Source of the DNA: Scleromatobacter humisilvae
GTDB taxonomy: Bacteria; Pseudomonadota; Gammaproteobacteria; Burkholderiales; Burkholderiaceae_C
Direction of reading: 5' to 3'
Assembly: GCF_023231945.1 (NCBI RefSeq)
Contig: NZ_JAJLJH010000013.1
Location: 1-64,000 of the forward strand
DNA length: 64,000 bases
Positions 43,536 through 52,302 of this stretch are shown here, piece by piece (the stretch's first letter is position 1; the number at the start of each line of letters is the position of its first letter). The translations under genes and the position numbers were made by a program. Below the pieces are notes generated by a model. The model was not told the DNA's origin. It did not search any database and saw only the letters and a program-made list of their open reading frames with translations.

Positions 43536-43696
43536 GCGCGTCTCCTCGTGTTGGCGAGGGCGGCCCGGCGCGGCGGTGGCGAACTGCGCCCTCGCCTGTC
43601 CGGACGCGGGCCGGCGGCAAGACCGGACATGCATCGCGATGTCCGCTTCGGCGCCGGCAATCCGTCCGGGTCGCTGAAGACTCCTCGAGACACGCC

Positions 43697-46633
43697 ATGC
43701 CGCTGGACGCCACCGACCTCGCCACCCTGAGCCGCCTGCTGGACGAGGCGCTCGACCTCGCGCCCGAGCGGCGCGCCCCGTGGCTGGCCGCGCTGCCGCC
43801 CGACCTGCAGCGGCTGCGCCCGCAGCTGCAGGCGATGCTGGACCGGCACGCGGCGCCGACGCATGCCGGCTTCCTGTCCAACGGCCCGCGGCTGGACGGC
43901 GAGGCGCCCGATCCGTCCGGCCCGCGCGCGGGCGAGCGCGTCGGGCCCTACGTGCTGATCCGCGAGCTGGGCCACGGCGGCATGGGCACCGTGTGGCTCG
44001 CGGCGCGCGCCGACGGCACGCTCAAGCGCCAGGTCGCCCTCAAGCTGCCGCGCCTTGCCTGGGGCCCGGGCCTCGCGCGGCGGATGGCCCGCGAGCGCGA
44101 CATCGTCGCCCGCCTGGCGCATCCGAACATCGCCCGCCTCTACGACGCCGGCCTGGACGACCAGGGCCGTCCCTACCTCGCGCTCGAATTCATCGACGGC
44201 CAGCCCATCGACGCCTGGTGCGGAGCGCGCGCGCTGCCGCTGCGCCAGCGGCTCGCGCTGGCCGTGCAGGTGGCCATGGCGGTCGGCCACGCGCACGGCA
44301 GCCTGGTCGTGCATCGCGACCTGAAGGCGTCCAACATCCTCGTCACGCAGGTCGGCGAGGTGCACCTGCTGGACTTCGGCATCGCCAAGCTGCTCGAGGC
44401 GACCGACGGGCCCGACGGCGACGTCACGCAGACCCAGGCGCGGCTGCTCACGCCGCGCTACGCATCGCCGGAGCAGGCCGACGGCCGTCCGGTCACCGTG
44501 GCCTCGGACGTCTATTCGCTGGGCGTGGTGCTGCACCAGCTGCTGACCGGCAGCCTGCCGTCGCCGGCGTCGCCCAGCGAAGATCCGGCGCCCGCGAGCC
44601 GCGGCGTCGTCGACCGCGGCGCCGCGCGCGCGCTGCGCGGCGACCTCGACGCGATCGTCGGCAAGGCGCTGCGACACGACCCGGCGCGGCGCTACGCGAC
44701 GATGGAGGCGTTCGCCAACGATCTCGAGAACCACCTGGCCGGACGGCCGGTGCAGGCGCGGCCGGACGGCGCGCTCTACGTCGCGGGGCGCTTCGCGCGC
44801 AGGCACTGGTTCGGGCTGGCGGCGGCGGCGGCGATCTGCGTGGCGATCGTGGCGGGCGGGGCGACGGCGATCGTGCAGGCGCGGCATGCGGCGCGTGAGG
44901 CGGAGCGGGCCAAGGCGGCGACGGAGTTCGTGGCGGAGCTGTTCCGGCTCAACGCCGGCAGTTCCGGCGCTCCCGTGCCGACTGAGTTCATCGACCGTGG
45001 CGCATCGCTGACTCAAGCCCGCTTCGCCGGACAACCCGAGATGCAAGCAGCCTTGCTAGGCGCGGTCGGCGAGGCATACGACGACATGGGTGCCAATTCG
45101 CTGGCTGCCGAATACGCGACACGCCGACTTCAGCTGCTGCAGCAGCTACCCGACACGCGCAAACAGCAGGTGCAGAGCCTGTTGTTGGCCAGCAATGCCT
45201 ACGTGCAGGACGAGGATGACGAAGCGGCGGCGAAAACGGCGCGCCGCGCCCTCGAGGTCGCGGGATCGGAGTCCGATCTCCGACTCGACTCGCTGGCGGC
45301 ATTGGCGCGAGCGCAATTCGAGAACGGCAACATCGTCGAGGCACGCCAGAGCCTGCGGAGTGCGCAGACCCTGCTTCAAGCCGCGCCGCGGCTGCAGGAT
45401 TCCGCAGCCGCAGCGCGCGTGCTCTGCGTTGAGGCGATGCTGCTGACACTCGACGAACACATCAGGGAATCGAAGCCTCAGACCGCAAGAGCCGTGTCGG
45501 CGGCGTTGCGTACCGAGGGCGCAGGGTCGCGGTCGGCCGAAGATCTGTTGTTCGGCAGAGCCCTGGCATTCCTGCGCCTGGGAATGCTCGATGACGCCCG
45601 TGCCAACTTCGAGCAGGCCATGTCGATCTCGCGCCAACGCAGCAGCAGCTTGGCGCGCTTGCGCGAGGCCGTGCGATCAGCCTCCTTCTGGTCCATCGCC
45701 CACGAGAAGACCGCCCTCCCGTTCCAGGAGACGCTGGTGAAAGTGCAGGCAAGCCATGACCTGCTCGAAGCGCAAGGAAGCGCCATCCCGCCGACATTGC
45801 GCGCCAAGGTCGACTACGCGCTGGGCTGCATGTACATGGACTGGACGAACGTGCGCCTGGCCGCTGAATTGCTGGACCCCAGCATCGCCGTCCTTCAGCG
45901 ATCCACGCTCAGCATTCGCTCGAGGATCTCGACTCTTGGCGTGCGCCAGTACATGGCCCATCTTCGCGGTCGGGATTCGGAAGCGCTGGATCTGCTCTGG
46001 GAACTCCTGCATCTGACGCAGCAACTCCATGGATCAAACAGCACGAACGTTGCCCTGTCACATGACTACATTGCGAACGAGCTCACGTGGCAAGGGCAGT
46101 TCGATCGCGCGGAACAAGTACTCGATGCAGCGCCGCACCCAGCCAGCTCGGCATCGAGCAGCCGCGCGGCGGTCTACATTGCCAACACGCGCGCCAACAT
46201 CGCATTGGCGCGCGGCGACCCGCAACGGGCCAGGACACTCCTGCCCCCCGAGGAAGGCGAAAGCGGAGGCCAGCGCGAGTGGTTGCTGGAGACGCGCAGC
46301 AGGGTGCTGTGCCAGACTGGAGCGTCCACTCGCGGCCTGTCGATGCTGCGCGACTCGATACGCCGCGGGCTCGACGGAGGCACATACGTCCACGATCCCG
46401 ACATCGCCATGATGCGCAGCCGCGCGGGCCTCTGCGCCTTGGCAGGGGGGCAGCGAGCACTGGCGGTCGAGTGCGCGCGCGAGGCTCGTCGTGCCTTCGA
46501 TGAACAGCCGCTCATCGGCCCAAGATATCGGGAGCCTCTGATCAAGCTGGAACAGTCGCTTCACCTGACCTCGAGCAAGACGGCCGCCGCGAAGGCGTCG
46601 ACTTCGAAGCTCGCGACCGACGACAGCTGCTGA
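43697..46633 (+). CDS. Membrane Ser/Thr protein kinase with helical-repeat C-terminus
   Basis: 978 residues. Kinase domain at about 85-365: GHGGMGTVWLA glycine loop, Lys in QVALKLPR, catalytic VVHRDLKASNIL, DFG in LLDFGIAKLL, APE-like PRYASPEQADG. A transmembrane helix follows (about 374-395), then about 580 residues of TPR-like helical repeats ending in a polar tail. Start taken at MPLDATDLATL, the usual opening of this kinase group; the frame is open far upstream. The base composition changes past about 44,990, with the repeat part less GC-rich. No ECF sigma gene lies beside it. Confidence 0.9.
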   Translation: MPLDATDLATLSRLLDEALDLAPERRAPWLAALPPDLQRLRPQLQAMLDRHAAPTHAGFLSNGPRLDGEAPDPSGPRAGERVGPYVLIRELGHGGMGTVWLAARADGTLKRQVALKLPRLAWGPGLARRMARERDIVARLAHPNIARLYDAGLDDQGRPYLALEFIDGQPIDAWCGARALPLRQRLALAVQVAMAVGHAHGSLVVHRDLKASNILVTQVGEVHLLDFGIAKLLEATDGPDGDVTQTQARLLTPRYASPEQADGRPVTVASDVYSLGVVLHQLLTGSLPSPASPSEDPAPASRGVVDRGAARALRGDLDAIVGKALRHDPARRYATMEAFANDLENHLAGRPVQARPDGALYVAGRFARRHWFGLAAAAAICVAIVAGGATAIVQARHAAREAERAKAATEFVAELFRLNAGSSGAPVPTEFIDRGASLTQARFAGQPEMQAALLGAVGEAYDDMGANSLAAEYATRRLQLLQQLPDTRKQQVQSLLLASNAYVQDEDDEAAAKTARRALEVAGSESDLRLDSLAALARAQFENGNIVEARQSLRSAQTLLQAAPRLQDSAAAARVLCVEAMLLTLDEHIRESKPQTARAVSAALRTEGAGSRSAEDLLFGRALAFLRLGMLDDARANFEQAMSISRQRSSSLARLREAVRSASFWSIAHEKTALPFQETLVKVQASHDLLEAQGSAIPPTLRAKVDYALGCMYMDWTNVRLAAELLDPSIAVLQRSTLSIRSRISTLGVRQYMAHLRGRDSEALDLLWELLHLTQQLHGSNSTNVALSHDYIANELTWQGQFDRAEQVLDAAPHPASSASSSRAAVYIANTRANIALARGDPQRARTLLPPEEGESGGQREWLLETRSRVLCQTGASTRGLSMLRDSIRRGLDGGTYVHDPDIAMMRSRAGLCALAGGQRALAVECAREARRAFDEQPLIGPRYREPLIKLEQSLHLTSSKTAAAKASTSKLATDDSC

Positions 46634-46652
46634 CATCGCGATCCCGAGTCGA

Positions 46653-48557
46653 TTACGACAAGATCACCCGCTCGCCCGCATCCCCCGCCTCGAACCCGAA
46701 CACCTGCCCATAGAACGACAGCTCCGCCTCCAGCGTCCGCTGCACTGTCTCCTTGCGCCGGAAGCCGTGTCCTTCGCCCTCGAACGCGAGGTAGGCCACC
46801 GGGATGCCGCGCGCGCGCAGCGCGGCGATCATGGTCTCGGCCTGGGCGGGCGGCACCACCTTGTCGTCCAGGCCCTGGAAGAAGATCACCGGGCACGACA
46901 GGCGGTCGGCCGCGTGGATGGGCGAGCGCTCGAGATACAGGCGCTCGCGCTCGGGCAGCGGCGCCAGCAGGTCGTTGGTGTAGCGCGATTCGAACTTGTG
47001 GGTGTCGGCGTCGAGCGCGCGCAGGTCGCCGACGCCGTAATGGCTGGCGCCGGCCTTGAAGACGTCGTGGAACGCGAGCGCCGCCAGCGTCGTGAAGCCG
47101 CCGGCGCTGCCGCCGCGGATCGCCAGGCGCTCGCCGTCGGCGAGTCCTTGCGCGACGAGGAACTGCGCGCCGGCGATGCAGTCCTCGACGTCGACGATGC
47201 CCCACTGGCCACTGAGCAGTTGCCGGTAGGCACGGCCGAAGCCGGTCGAGCCGCCGTAGTTGACGTCGAGCACCGCGAAGCCGCGGCTGGTCCAGAACTG
47301 CGTCGCGAGCTTGAGCGTGTTGGTGGCCATCGCGGTCGGACCGCCGTGGCTGATGACGATCAGCGGCGGGCGCTCGCCGTCCGGCATGCGGTACCCGGTA
47401 TTGCGCGGCGCGTAGTGGAACGCGTGCGCGGTGCGGCCGCCGGCGCTCGGGTAGCTGATCGCGCGCGGCACCGACAGCACCGATGCGTCGGGCAGGTCGT
47501 CGGCGCTGCGGGCGAGCATCTCGACCGCGCCGCCGGCCAGCGAGATCGCCGCGATGCAGGTGGGCATCGTCGGCGAGCCGGCCTCGACGACGGCGACGCC
47601 GTTGCCCACGCGCAGCTCGGCGATGTCCTCGAACGGCGTCGCGATGGTCGTGGCCCGGCCGCTGCGCACGTCGATGCGCACGAGCCGGCTGATCGCGTTC
47701 TCGCGGCACGCCGCGATGATCTCGCCGGGGCCGTTGAAGCCGTAGGACGACTGCGCGAACACCCATTGCGGCAGGCCGAACTCGGCGTCCATCGGACACA
47801 CCGGCACCAGCCCGTTGACCTCGAGCCGGTAGAGGTTCCAGAAGCCGCTGCGGTCCGACACGACATGCAACTTGCCGTCCGGCGCCCATGCCGGTTGGCA
47901 CAGCGACTCGCCGGGACCGCCGGCGACGCGTCGCTCGTGGATCAGCGAGCCGTCGTCCGCGAACGCCGCCAGCCGCAGCTCGGTACCTTGCCAGGGCATG
48001 TCCGGATGGTTCCACTGCAGCCACGCGAGCCGCCGGCCCTCGGGCGAGACGCGCGCCGACGCGTAGAAGTCGGCGCCCTCTGCCAGAGTTGTCGAGCCGC
48101 TGCCGTCCAGCTTCAGCGCGACGATCGTGTTGCGCGGCTCGCCCGCGCCACCGTGCTGCTCGCGGATCGCGATCAGGCGCTGGTGGCGCGCGTCGAGCTC
48201 GAGGTCGGCGTGGCGCTGCGAGCGGTCGGACGTGATCGCCACCGGCGCCGCGTCGCCTTGCTGTGCGTAGACGAGGTTGTCGGCGAAGTTGGAGAACCAC
48301 ACCGTGTCGCCCGCCGCCGCCAGCGCGCCGCCGCCGTACTCGTGCACGCGCGTGCGCACGTTGAACGGCGCCGGCGTGACGAGGCCGTCGCGCGTGGCGA
48401 CGGCCATGCACCCGCCCTGCTCCGGCAGGCTCTGCAGCCACAGCACGCGGGCGCCGACGATGCGCGGCGCGGAGACGGGCCGCACGCCGGCGGCGACGCG
48501 GGCGGCGGTGATGGGCGAGGCCCAGGTGCCGCAAGGGGCGGTGAGGGGATCGGTCAT
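46653..48557 (-). CDS. S9-family peptidase (prolyl oligopeptidase fold)
   Basis: 634 residues. N-terminal beta-propeller (about 1-370) and C-terminal alpha/beta hydrolase. Catalytic Ser in RGGSAGGFTTLAALAF, Asp in QGLDDKVVPP, His in EGEGHGFRR. No signal peptide is evident, so it is probably cytoplasmic. Start chosen at MTDPLTAPCGTWASP. It lies 37 bp past the CHASE kinase stop and converges on the kinase gene. Confidence 0.92.
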   Translation of the reverse strand: MTDPLTAPCGTWASPITAARVAAGVRPVSAPRIVGARVLWLQSLPEQGGCMAVATRDGLVTPAPFNVRTRVHEYGGGALAAAGDTVWFSNFADNLVYAQQGDAAPVAITSDRSQRHADLELDARHQRLIAIREQHGGAGEPRNTIVALKLDGSGSTTLAEGADFYASARVSPEGRRLAWLQWNHPDMPWQGTELRLAAFADDGSLIHERRVAGGPGESLCQPAWAPDGKLHVVSDRSGFWNLYRLEVNGLVPVCPMDAEFGLPQWVFAQSSYGFNGPGEIIAACRENAISRLVRIDVRSGRATTIATPFEDIAELRVGNGVAVVEAGSPTMPTCIAAISLAGGAVEMLARSADDLPDASVLSVPRAISYPSAGGRTAHAFHYAPRNTGYRMPDGERPPLIVISHGGPTAMATNTLKLATQFWTSRGFAVLDVNYGGSTGFGRAYRQLLSGQWGIVDVEDCIAGAQFLVAQGLADGERLAIRGGSAGGFTTLAALAFHDVFKAGASHYGVGDLRALDADTHKFESRYTNDLLAPLPERERLYLERSPIHAADRLSCPVIFFQGLDDKVVPPAQAETMIAALRARGIPVAYLAFEGEGHGFRRKETVQRTLEAELSFYGQVFGFEAGDAGERVILS

Positions 48558-48594
48558 GTCGGTCGGAAGCGGGTGGTGGCGACGGCCCGGGCCG

Positions 48595-51210
48595 TCATTC
48601 TCGACGCTGTTCGAGCACCGCATGCACGATGCCCGCCAGGCGCTCGAGCGTGTATTCCTTCTGCAGCAAGGCACCGATGCGCAGCTCGGCGGCGCGCTGG
48701 CGCATCTCGTCGGAGATGAAGCCGGACGTGACGACGATGGGCAGCCCGGGCGCCGCGCGCGCGATCGCGGCGGCGAGCTCCATGCCGTTCATCTCGGGCA
48801 TGTTGAAGTCGGTGACGACGATGTCGAACGCGCCCGGGTCGGCCTGCACGCGCGCCAGCGCGGCGGCCGGCTGCTCGTAGGTCGTCACCTTGTAGCCGGC
48901 GCGCCGCAGCAGGCCGTCGACCATGAGCACCATGGCGGGGTCGTCGTCGACGCACAGCACGTGCTGGCCGCTGCCCGGCGGCGCGTCGAGCGCGCCGTGT
49001 TGCGATTCGACCGCCTCGCCGGGCGCGTCCTGCAGCGGGAACCAGAGATCGAAGCGGGTGCCGACGCCGGGCGCGCTCTCGACGTGGATCGCCCCGCCAT
49101 GCCCGCTGACGATGCCGTGCACCACGGCCAGGCCGAGCCCGGTGCCGTGGCCGACCTGCTTGGTCGTGAAGAACGGCTCGAACACGCGCGCCCGCGTCGC
49201 CTCGTCCATGCCGCAGCCGTTGTCGGCGATCCAGAGATGGGCGCGCGGGCCGTCCAGCAGCGCGGGCGGCCAGGTGCGCGCGGCGTCGGCCTGCGAATCG
49301 GGCAGCGCATCCTCCGCGGCGAGGCCGACCTCGATGCGCCCGCGGCCGGCGGGCAGCGCGTGCCAGGCGTTGGTGCACAGGTTCATCACGATCTGCTGGA
49401 TCTGCGTGGCGTCGGCGCGCACGTTCACCGGCTCGGCCTGCCGGCTGACGCGCAGCTCGACCTGCGCGGGCAGCGTCGCGCGCAGCATGTCCAGCGACTC
49501 GTCGATGACCGGCTGCAGCGCCTGCGTCTGCAGCGCCTGCGCCTGCATGCGGCTGAAGGTGAGGATCTGCTGCACCAGGCTGCGCGCCCGCACGGCCGCG
49601 CGCTCGATCTGCACGAGGCTGGCGTCGTTCGACAGGCCGATCGCCGTGTCCTGGCGCGCCGCCGCCACGTTGCCGATGATGGCGGCGAGGATGTTGTTGA
49701 AGTCGTGCGCGATGCCGCCGGCGAGCGTGCCGATCGCCTCCATCTTCTGCGCGTCGCGCAGCTGCGTCTCGAGCGCGGCGCGGCGCTCCTCGGCGTGGCG
49801 GCGCTCGTTGATGTCGGTCAGCATGCCCAGCGCGCCCGAGGCGCGGCCGGCGTCGTCGACGATGCTGCGGGTCGACAGCGACACCCACATCGGCGAGCCG
49901 TCCAGGCGGCGCAGGCGCAGCTCGATCGTGTTGCCCTCGCCATCGCCCTGCGCCAGCGCCGCGCGGCAGCGCTCGGCCTCGCCCGCGTCCATGAAGTCGT
50001 CGACCGGCCGGCCGCGCATCGCCTCCTCGGTCAGGCCCAGCCACTGCGCGATGCGCGGGTTGACGAACACGAGGTGGTTGGCCGCGTCCAGCAGCCAGAT
50101 GCCCTCGCTGGCGGTGTCGACGATGCGGCGATAGCGTTCCTCGCTCTCGCGCAGCTCGCGCGTCATCGCCTGCGCGGCCGCGGTGGCGCGCGCGCGGCCG
50201 GTGACGAGCTGGTGCGTGATCAGGCCCAGCAGCAGGCTCAGCAGCACGCCGGCCACCAGGATCACGCTGGACGCGTTGCGCTCGTGCACGCGCTCGAACT
50301 CGGGCAGCGAGTTCAGCTGCACCGTCCACGTGTGGCCCGCGAGCGTCACGTATTCCCGCGCCTGGAAGCGCGCGTGGCGGATCTGCTCGTCGAGGTCCTG
50401 GCCAGGCTCGGCGGCGGGGCCGGAGCGGTACATCAGCGAGGCGGCGCTGGTGTCGGCGCCGTCGTGCACGCGCACGACGAGGCCCGGGCTCTGTTCGCCG
50501 TAGAGCGTCGACATCAGGTCGCCGACGCGGAACGCCCCGCGCACCCAGCCGATGGCGTTGTCGCGGCGCTCGGCCACCGAGTCGACGGAGGCCCCCTTGC
50601 GATAGACCGGCAGGTAGATCAGGCAGCCCGGCCTGAGGTCGCCGGCGGCGTCCACCTGCAGTTGCACCAGCGCCGTCAACGTGGCGTTGCCCGAATCGCG
50701 CGACTGCAGCATCGCGGCGCGGCGGGTGGCGTTCGACATCGGGTCGAAGCCGATCACGCGCCGGTTGGCCACGCTGTCGGGGGCCACCAGCACGATGGGC
50801 GCGTAGAGGTCGCGCGCGCCCTCGGGGCGGACGTTGTAGTCCGAATGGCCCGTCATGCGCTCGTGGCCGACGTGGTCGGCCAGCTCCCCCGGCATCACCA
50901 GCCGCGAGAACGCGACGCTCTGCAGGCCCGCGGCGTCGGGGCCGGCCATCACGGTGTCGACATAGGCCTCGAAGGCCATGCGATCGATGCCCTGGTCGGC
51001 CGACAGCAGGCCCTGCACGCCGCGCAGCATCTGCTCGTAGTTGGAGATCCGCTGTTCGATGCGGCCGGCCGCCTGGCGCGCGTTGGCGTCGAAGACGGCG
51101 CGCAGCCGCGCCTGCTCGTTGTCGCGCTCGTGCACGCACAGCCCGATCGTGAACGCGAGCGTGCTGGCGCCGACGAACAGCGCGATCAGGTGAGGCAGGG
51201 CGCGTCGCAT
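48595..51210 (-). CDS. CHASE-PAS hybrid histidine kinase
   Basis: 871 residues. Two transmembrane helices (about 5-25 and 315-340) flank a periplasmic CHASE domain (NYEQMLRGVQGLLSADQGID, RRVIGFDPMSNATRRAAML). PAS at about 365-470, HisKA with the phospho-His in GTLAGGIAHDFNNILAAIIG, HATPase (NLCTNAWHAL, DNGCGMDE, GTGLGLAVVHGIV) and a C-terminal receiver (VLCVDDDPAMVLM, phospho-Asp in DIVVTDFNMPEMNG). Begins 19 bp after the solute-binding-protein gene, suggesting that the two act together. Confidence 0.92.
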   Translation of the reverse strand: MRRALPHLIALFVGASTLAFTIGLCVHERDNEQARLRAVFDANARQAAGRIEQRISNYEQMLRGVQGLLSADQGIDRMAFEAYVDTVMAGPDAAGLQSVAFSRLVMPGELADHVGHERMTGHSDYNVRPEGARDLYAPIVLVAPDSVANRRVIGFDPMSNATRRAAMLQSRDSGNATLTALVQLQVDAAGDLRPGCLIYLPVYRKGASVDSVAERRDNAIGWVRGAFRVGDLMSTLYGEQSPGLVVRVHDGADTSAASLMYRSGPAAEPGQDLDEQIRHARFQAREYVTLAGHTWTVQLNSLPEFERVHERNASSVILVAGVLLSLLLGLITHQLVTGRARATAAAQAMTRELRESEERYRRIVDTASEGIWLLDAANHLVFVNPRIAQWLGLTEEAMRGRPVDDFMDAGEAERCRAALAQGDGEGNTIELRLRRLDGSPMWVSLSTRSIVDDAGRASGALGMLTDINERRHAEERRAALETQLRDAQKMEAIGTLAGGIAHDFNNILAAIIGNVAAARQDTAIGLSNDASLVQIERAAVRARSLVQQILTFSRMQAQALQTQALQPVIDESLDMLRATLPAQVELRVSRQAEPVNVRADATQIQQIVMNLCTNAWHALPAGRGRIEVGLAAEDALPDSQADAARTWPPALLDGPRAHLWIADNGCGMDEATRARVFEPFFTTKQVGHGTGLGLAVVHGIVSGHGGAIHVESAPGVGTRFDLWFPLQDAPGEAVESQHGALDAPPGSGQHVLCVDDDPAMVLMVDGLLRRAGYKVTTYEQPAAALARVQADPGAFDIVVTDFNMPEMNGMELAAAIARAAPGLPIVVTSGFISDEMRQRAAELRIGALLQKEYTLERLAGIVHAVLEQRRE

Positions 51211-51229
51211 GGGTTCGCTGCTGCCCGGC

Positions 51230-52147
51230 CTAGAACTGCGTCATCTGGCGCGCCAGGTCGGCCGGGAAGTACTTCGCGAAGATGCGCAGCATCGTGCCGT
51301 CCGCGCGCATGGACTGGATGATGTCGCCCCAGGCCTGGATCTGCGCTGGCGCAAGCGACCGGCGCGACATCACCAGCCCGTGCGGCACCGGCGCATCCGC
51401 GAACTCGAGGATCTGGGTCTGCGCCTTCAGCTGCGCGCCAGCGATCACGGGGAAGTCGAACGGCTCGATGATCATCGCCTGGATGTCGTCGTCGAGCAGG
51501 ATCGTGTACAGCGGCTCGAGGCTGCCGGCATAGGTGACGCGCTCCTCGCTCTCGAGCGCGTCGACGAACTCGTTGGCGCGGTCGCCGTAGCGGAAGCTGC
51601 GGATGAGCCCGAGGCGCAGCGCGCGCCTGCGGTGGAAGTCGGCCACGCTGCGCACGTCCGCGTCGCGCCGCACAAGCAGGTAGTACTTGTTGGACACGTA
51701 CCAGGCGTAGGCGGCGAACTTGTCGCGCTGCGGGTTCGAGATGCCCGACAGCGTGAAATCGAGCGCGCCCGTCTCGATCAGCTGCCAGATGCGCGCGCGC
51801 GGCAGCACCGTCAGCGTGATGTGGCAGTGGCTGCGGCGCGTCATCTCCTCGGCGATGTCCTTGTCGATGCCCTCGCCCGTCTGCGCCGTGTACAGCAGGC
51901 CGTGCTCGTGCAGGCCCAGCGACAGCGGGCGCGAGCAGTCGGGCAGGCGCGCCCCGCCCCGCGACGGCGCCGGAGCGGCCAGGGCCGGCGGCGGCGCGGG
52001 GGCGGCCGAGTCCTGCGGCGGCGGCGCCTCGGGCACCGCGGCCCGCGCGCCCGCGCCCGCGCAAGCCAGCGCGAGCGCGAGTCCCGCGACCCGCAGCCTC
52101 ATGCCGCGGCGCAGCAGGGACGACTGGGGGTGGGCTCGAAGAGGCAT
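51230..52147 (-). CDS. Periplasmic amino-acid-type solute-binding protein
   Basis: 305 residues. Signal peptide MRLRVAGLALALACAGAGAR begins at an in-frame ATG (52102), so the true start may be there; the upstream ATG at 52147 adds 15 residues. A Pro/Ala-rich linker follows and then a type II binding fold (TGEGIDKDIAEEMTRRS, ETGALDFTLSGISNPQRDKF, KYYLLVRRDADVRSV). No permease lies nearby; it precedes the CHASE kinase by 19 bp and may present a ligand to it. Confidence 0.85.
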   Translation of the reverse strand: MPLRAHPQSSLLRRGMRLRVAGLALALACAGAGARAAVPEAPPPQDSAAPAPPPALAAPAPSRGGARLPDCSRPLSLGLHEHGLLYTAQTGEGIDKDIAEEMTRRSHCHITLTVLPRARIWQLIETGALDFTLSGISNPQRDKFAAYAWYVSNKYYLLVRRDADVRSVADFHRRRALRLGLIRSFRYGDRANEFVDALESEERVTYAGSLEPLYTILLDDDIQAMIIEPFDFPVIAGAQLKAQTQILEFADAPVPHGLVMSRRSLAPAQIQAWGDIIQSMRADGTMLRIFAKYFPADLARQMTQF

Positions 52148-52302
52148 GGGCGACGACAAGGCTGGGCGAGGAGACCGGCTGGGCACGGCGATGCCGGGAC
52201 ACAGGCCCCGGCGCATCGCCCATGTTACAGATGCGCCTGCAGGGCGCCTACGACAGGCTGCCCGGTTTCCCGCTGCCGCCGTGCCGAAGTCCGCGATCCC
52301 GC

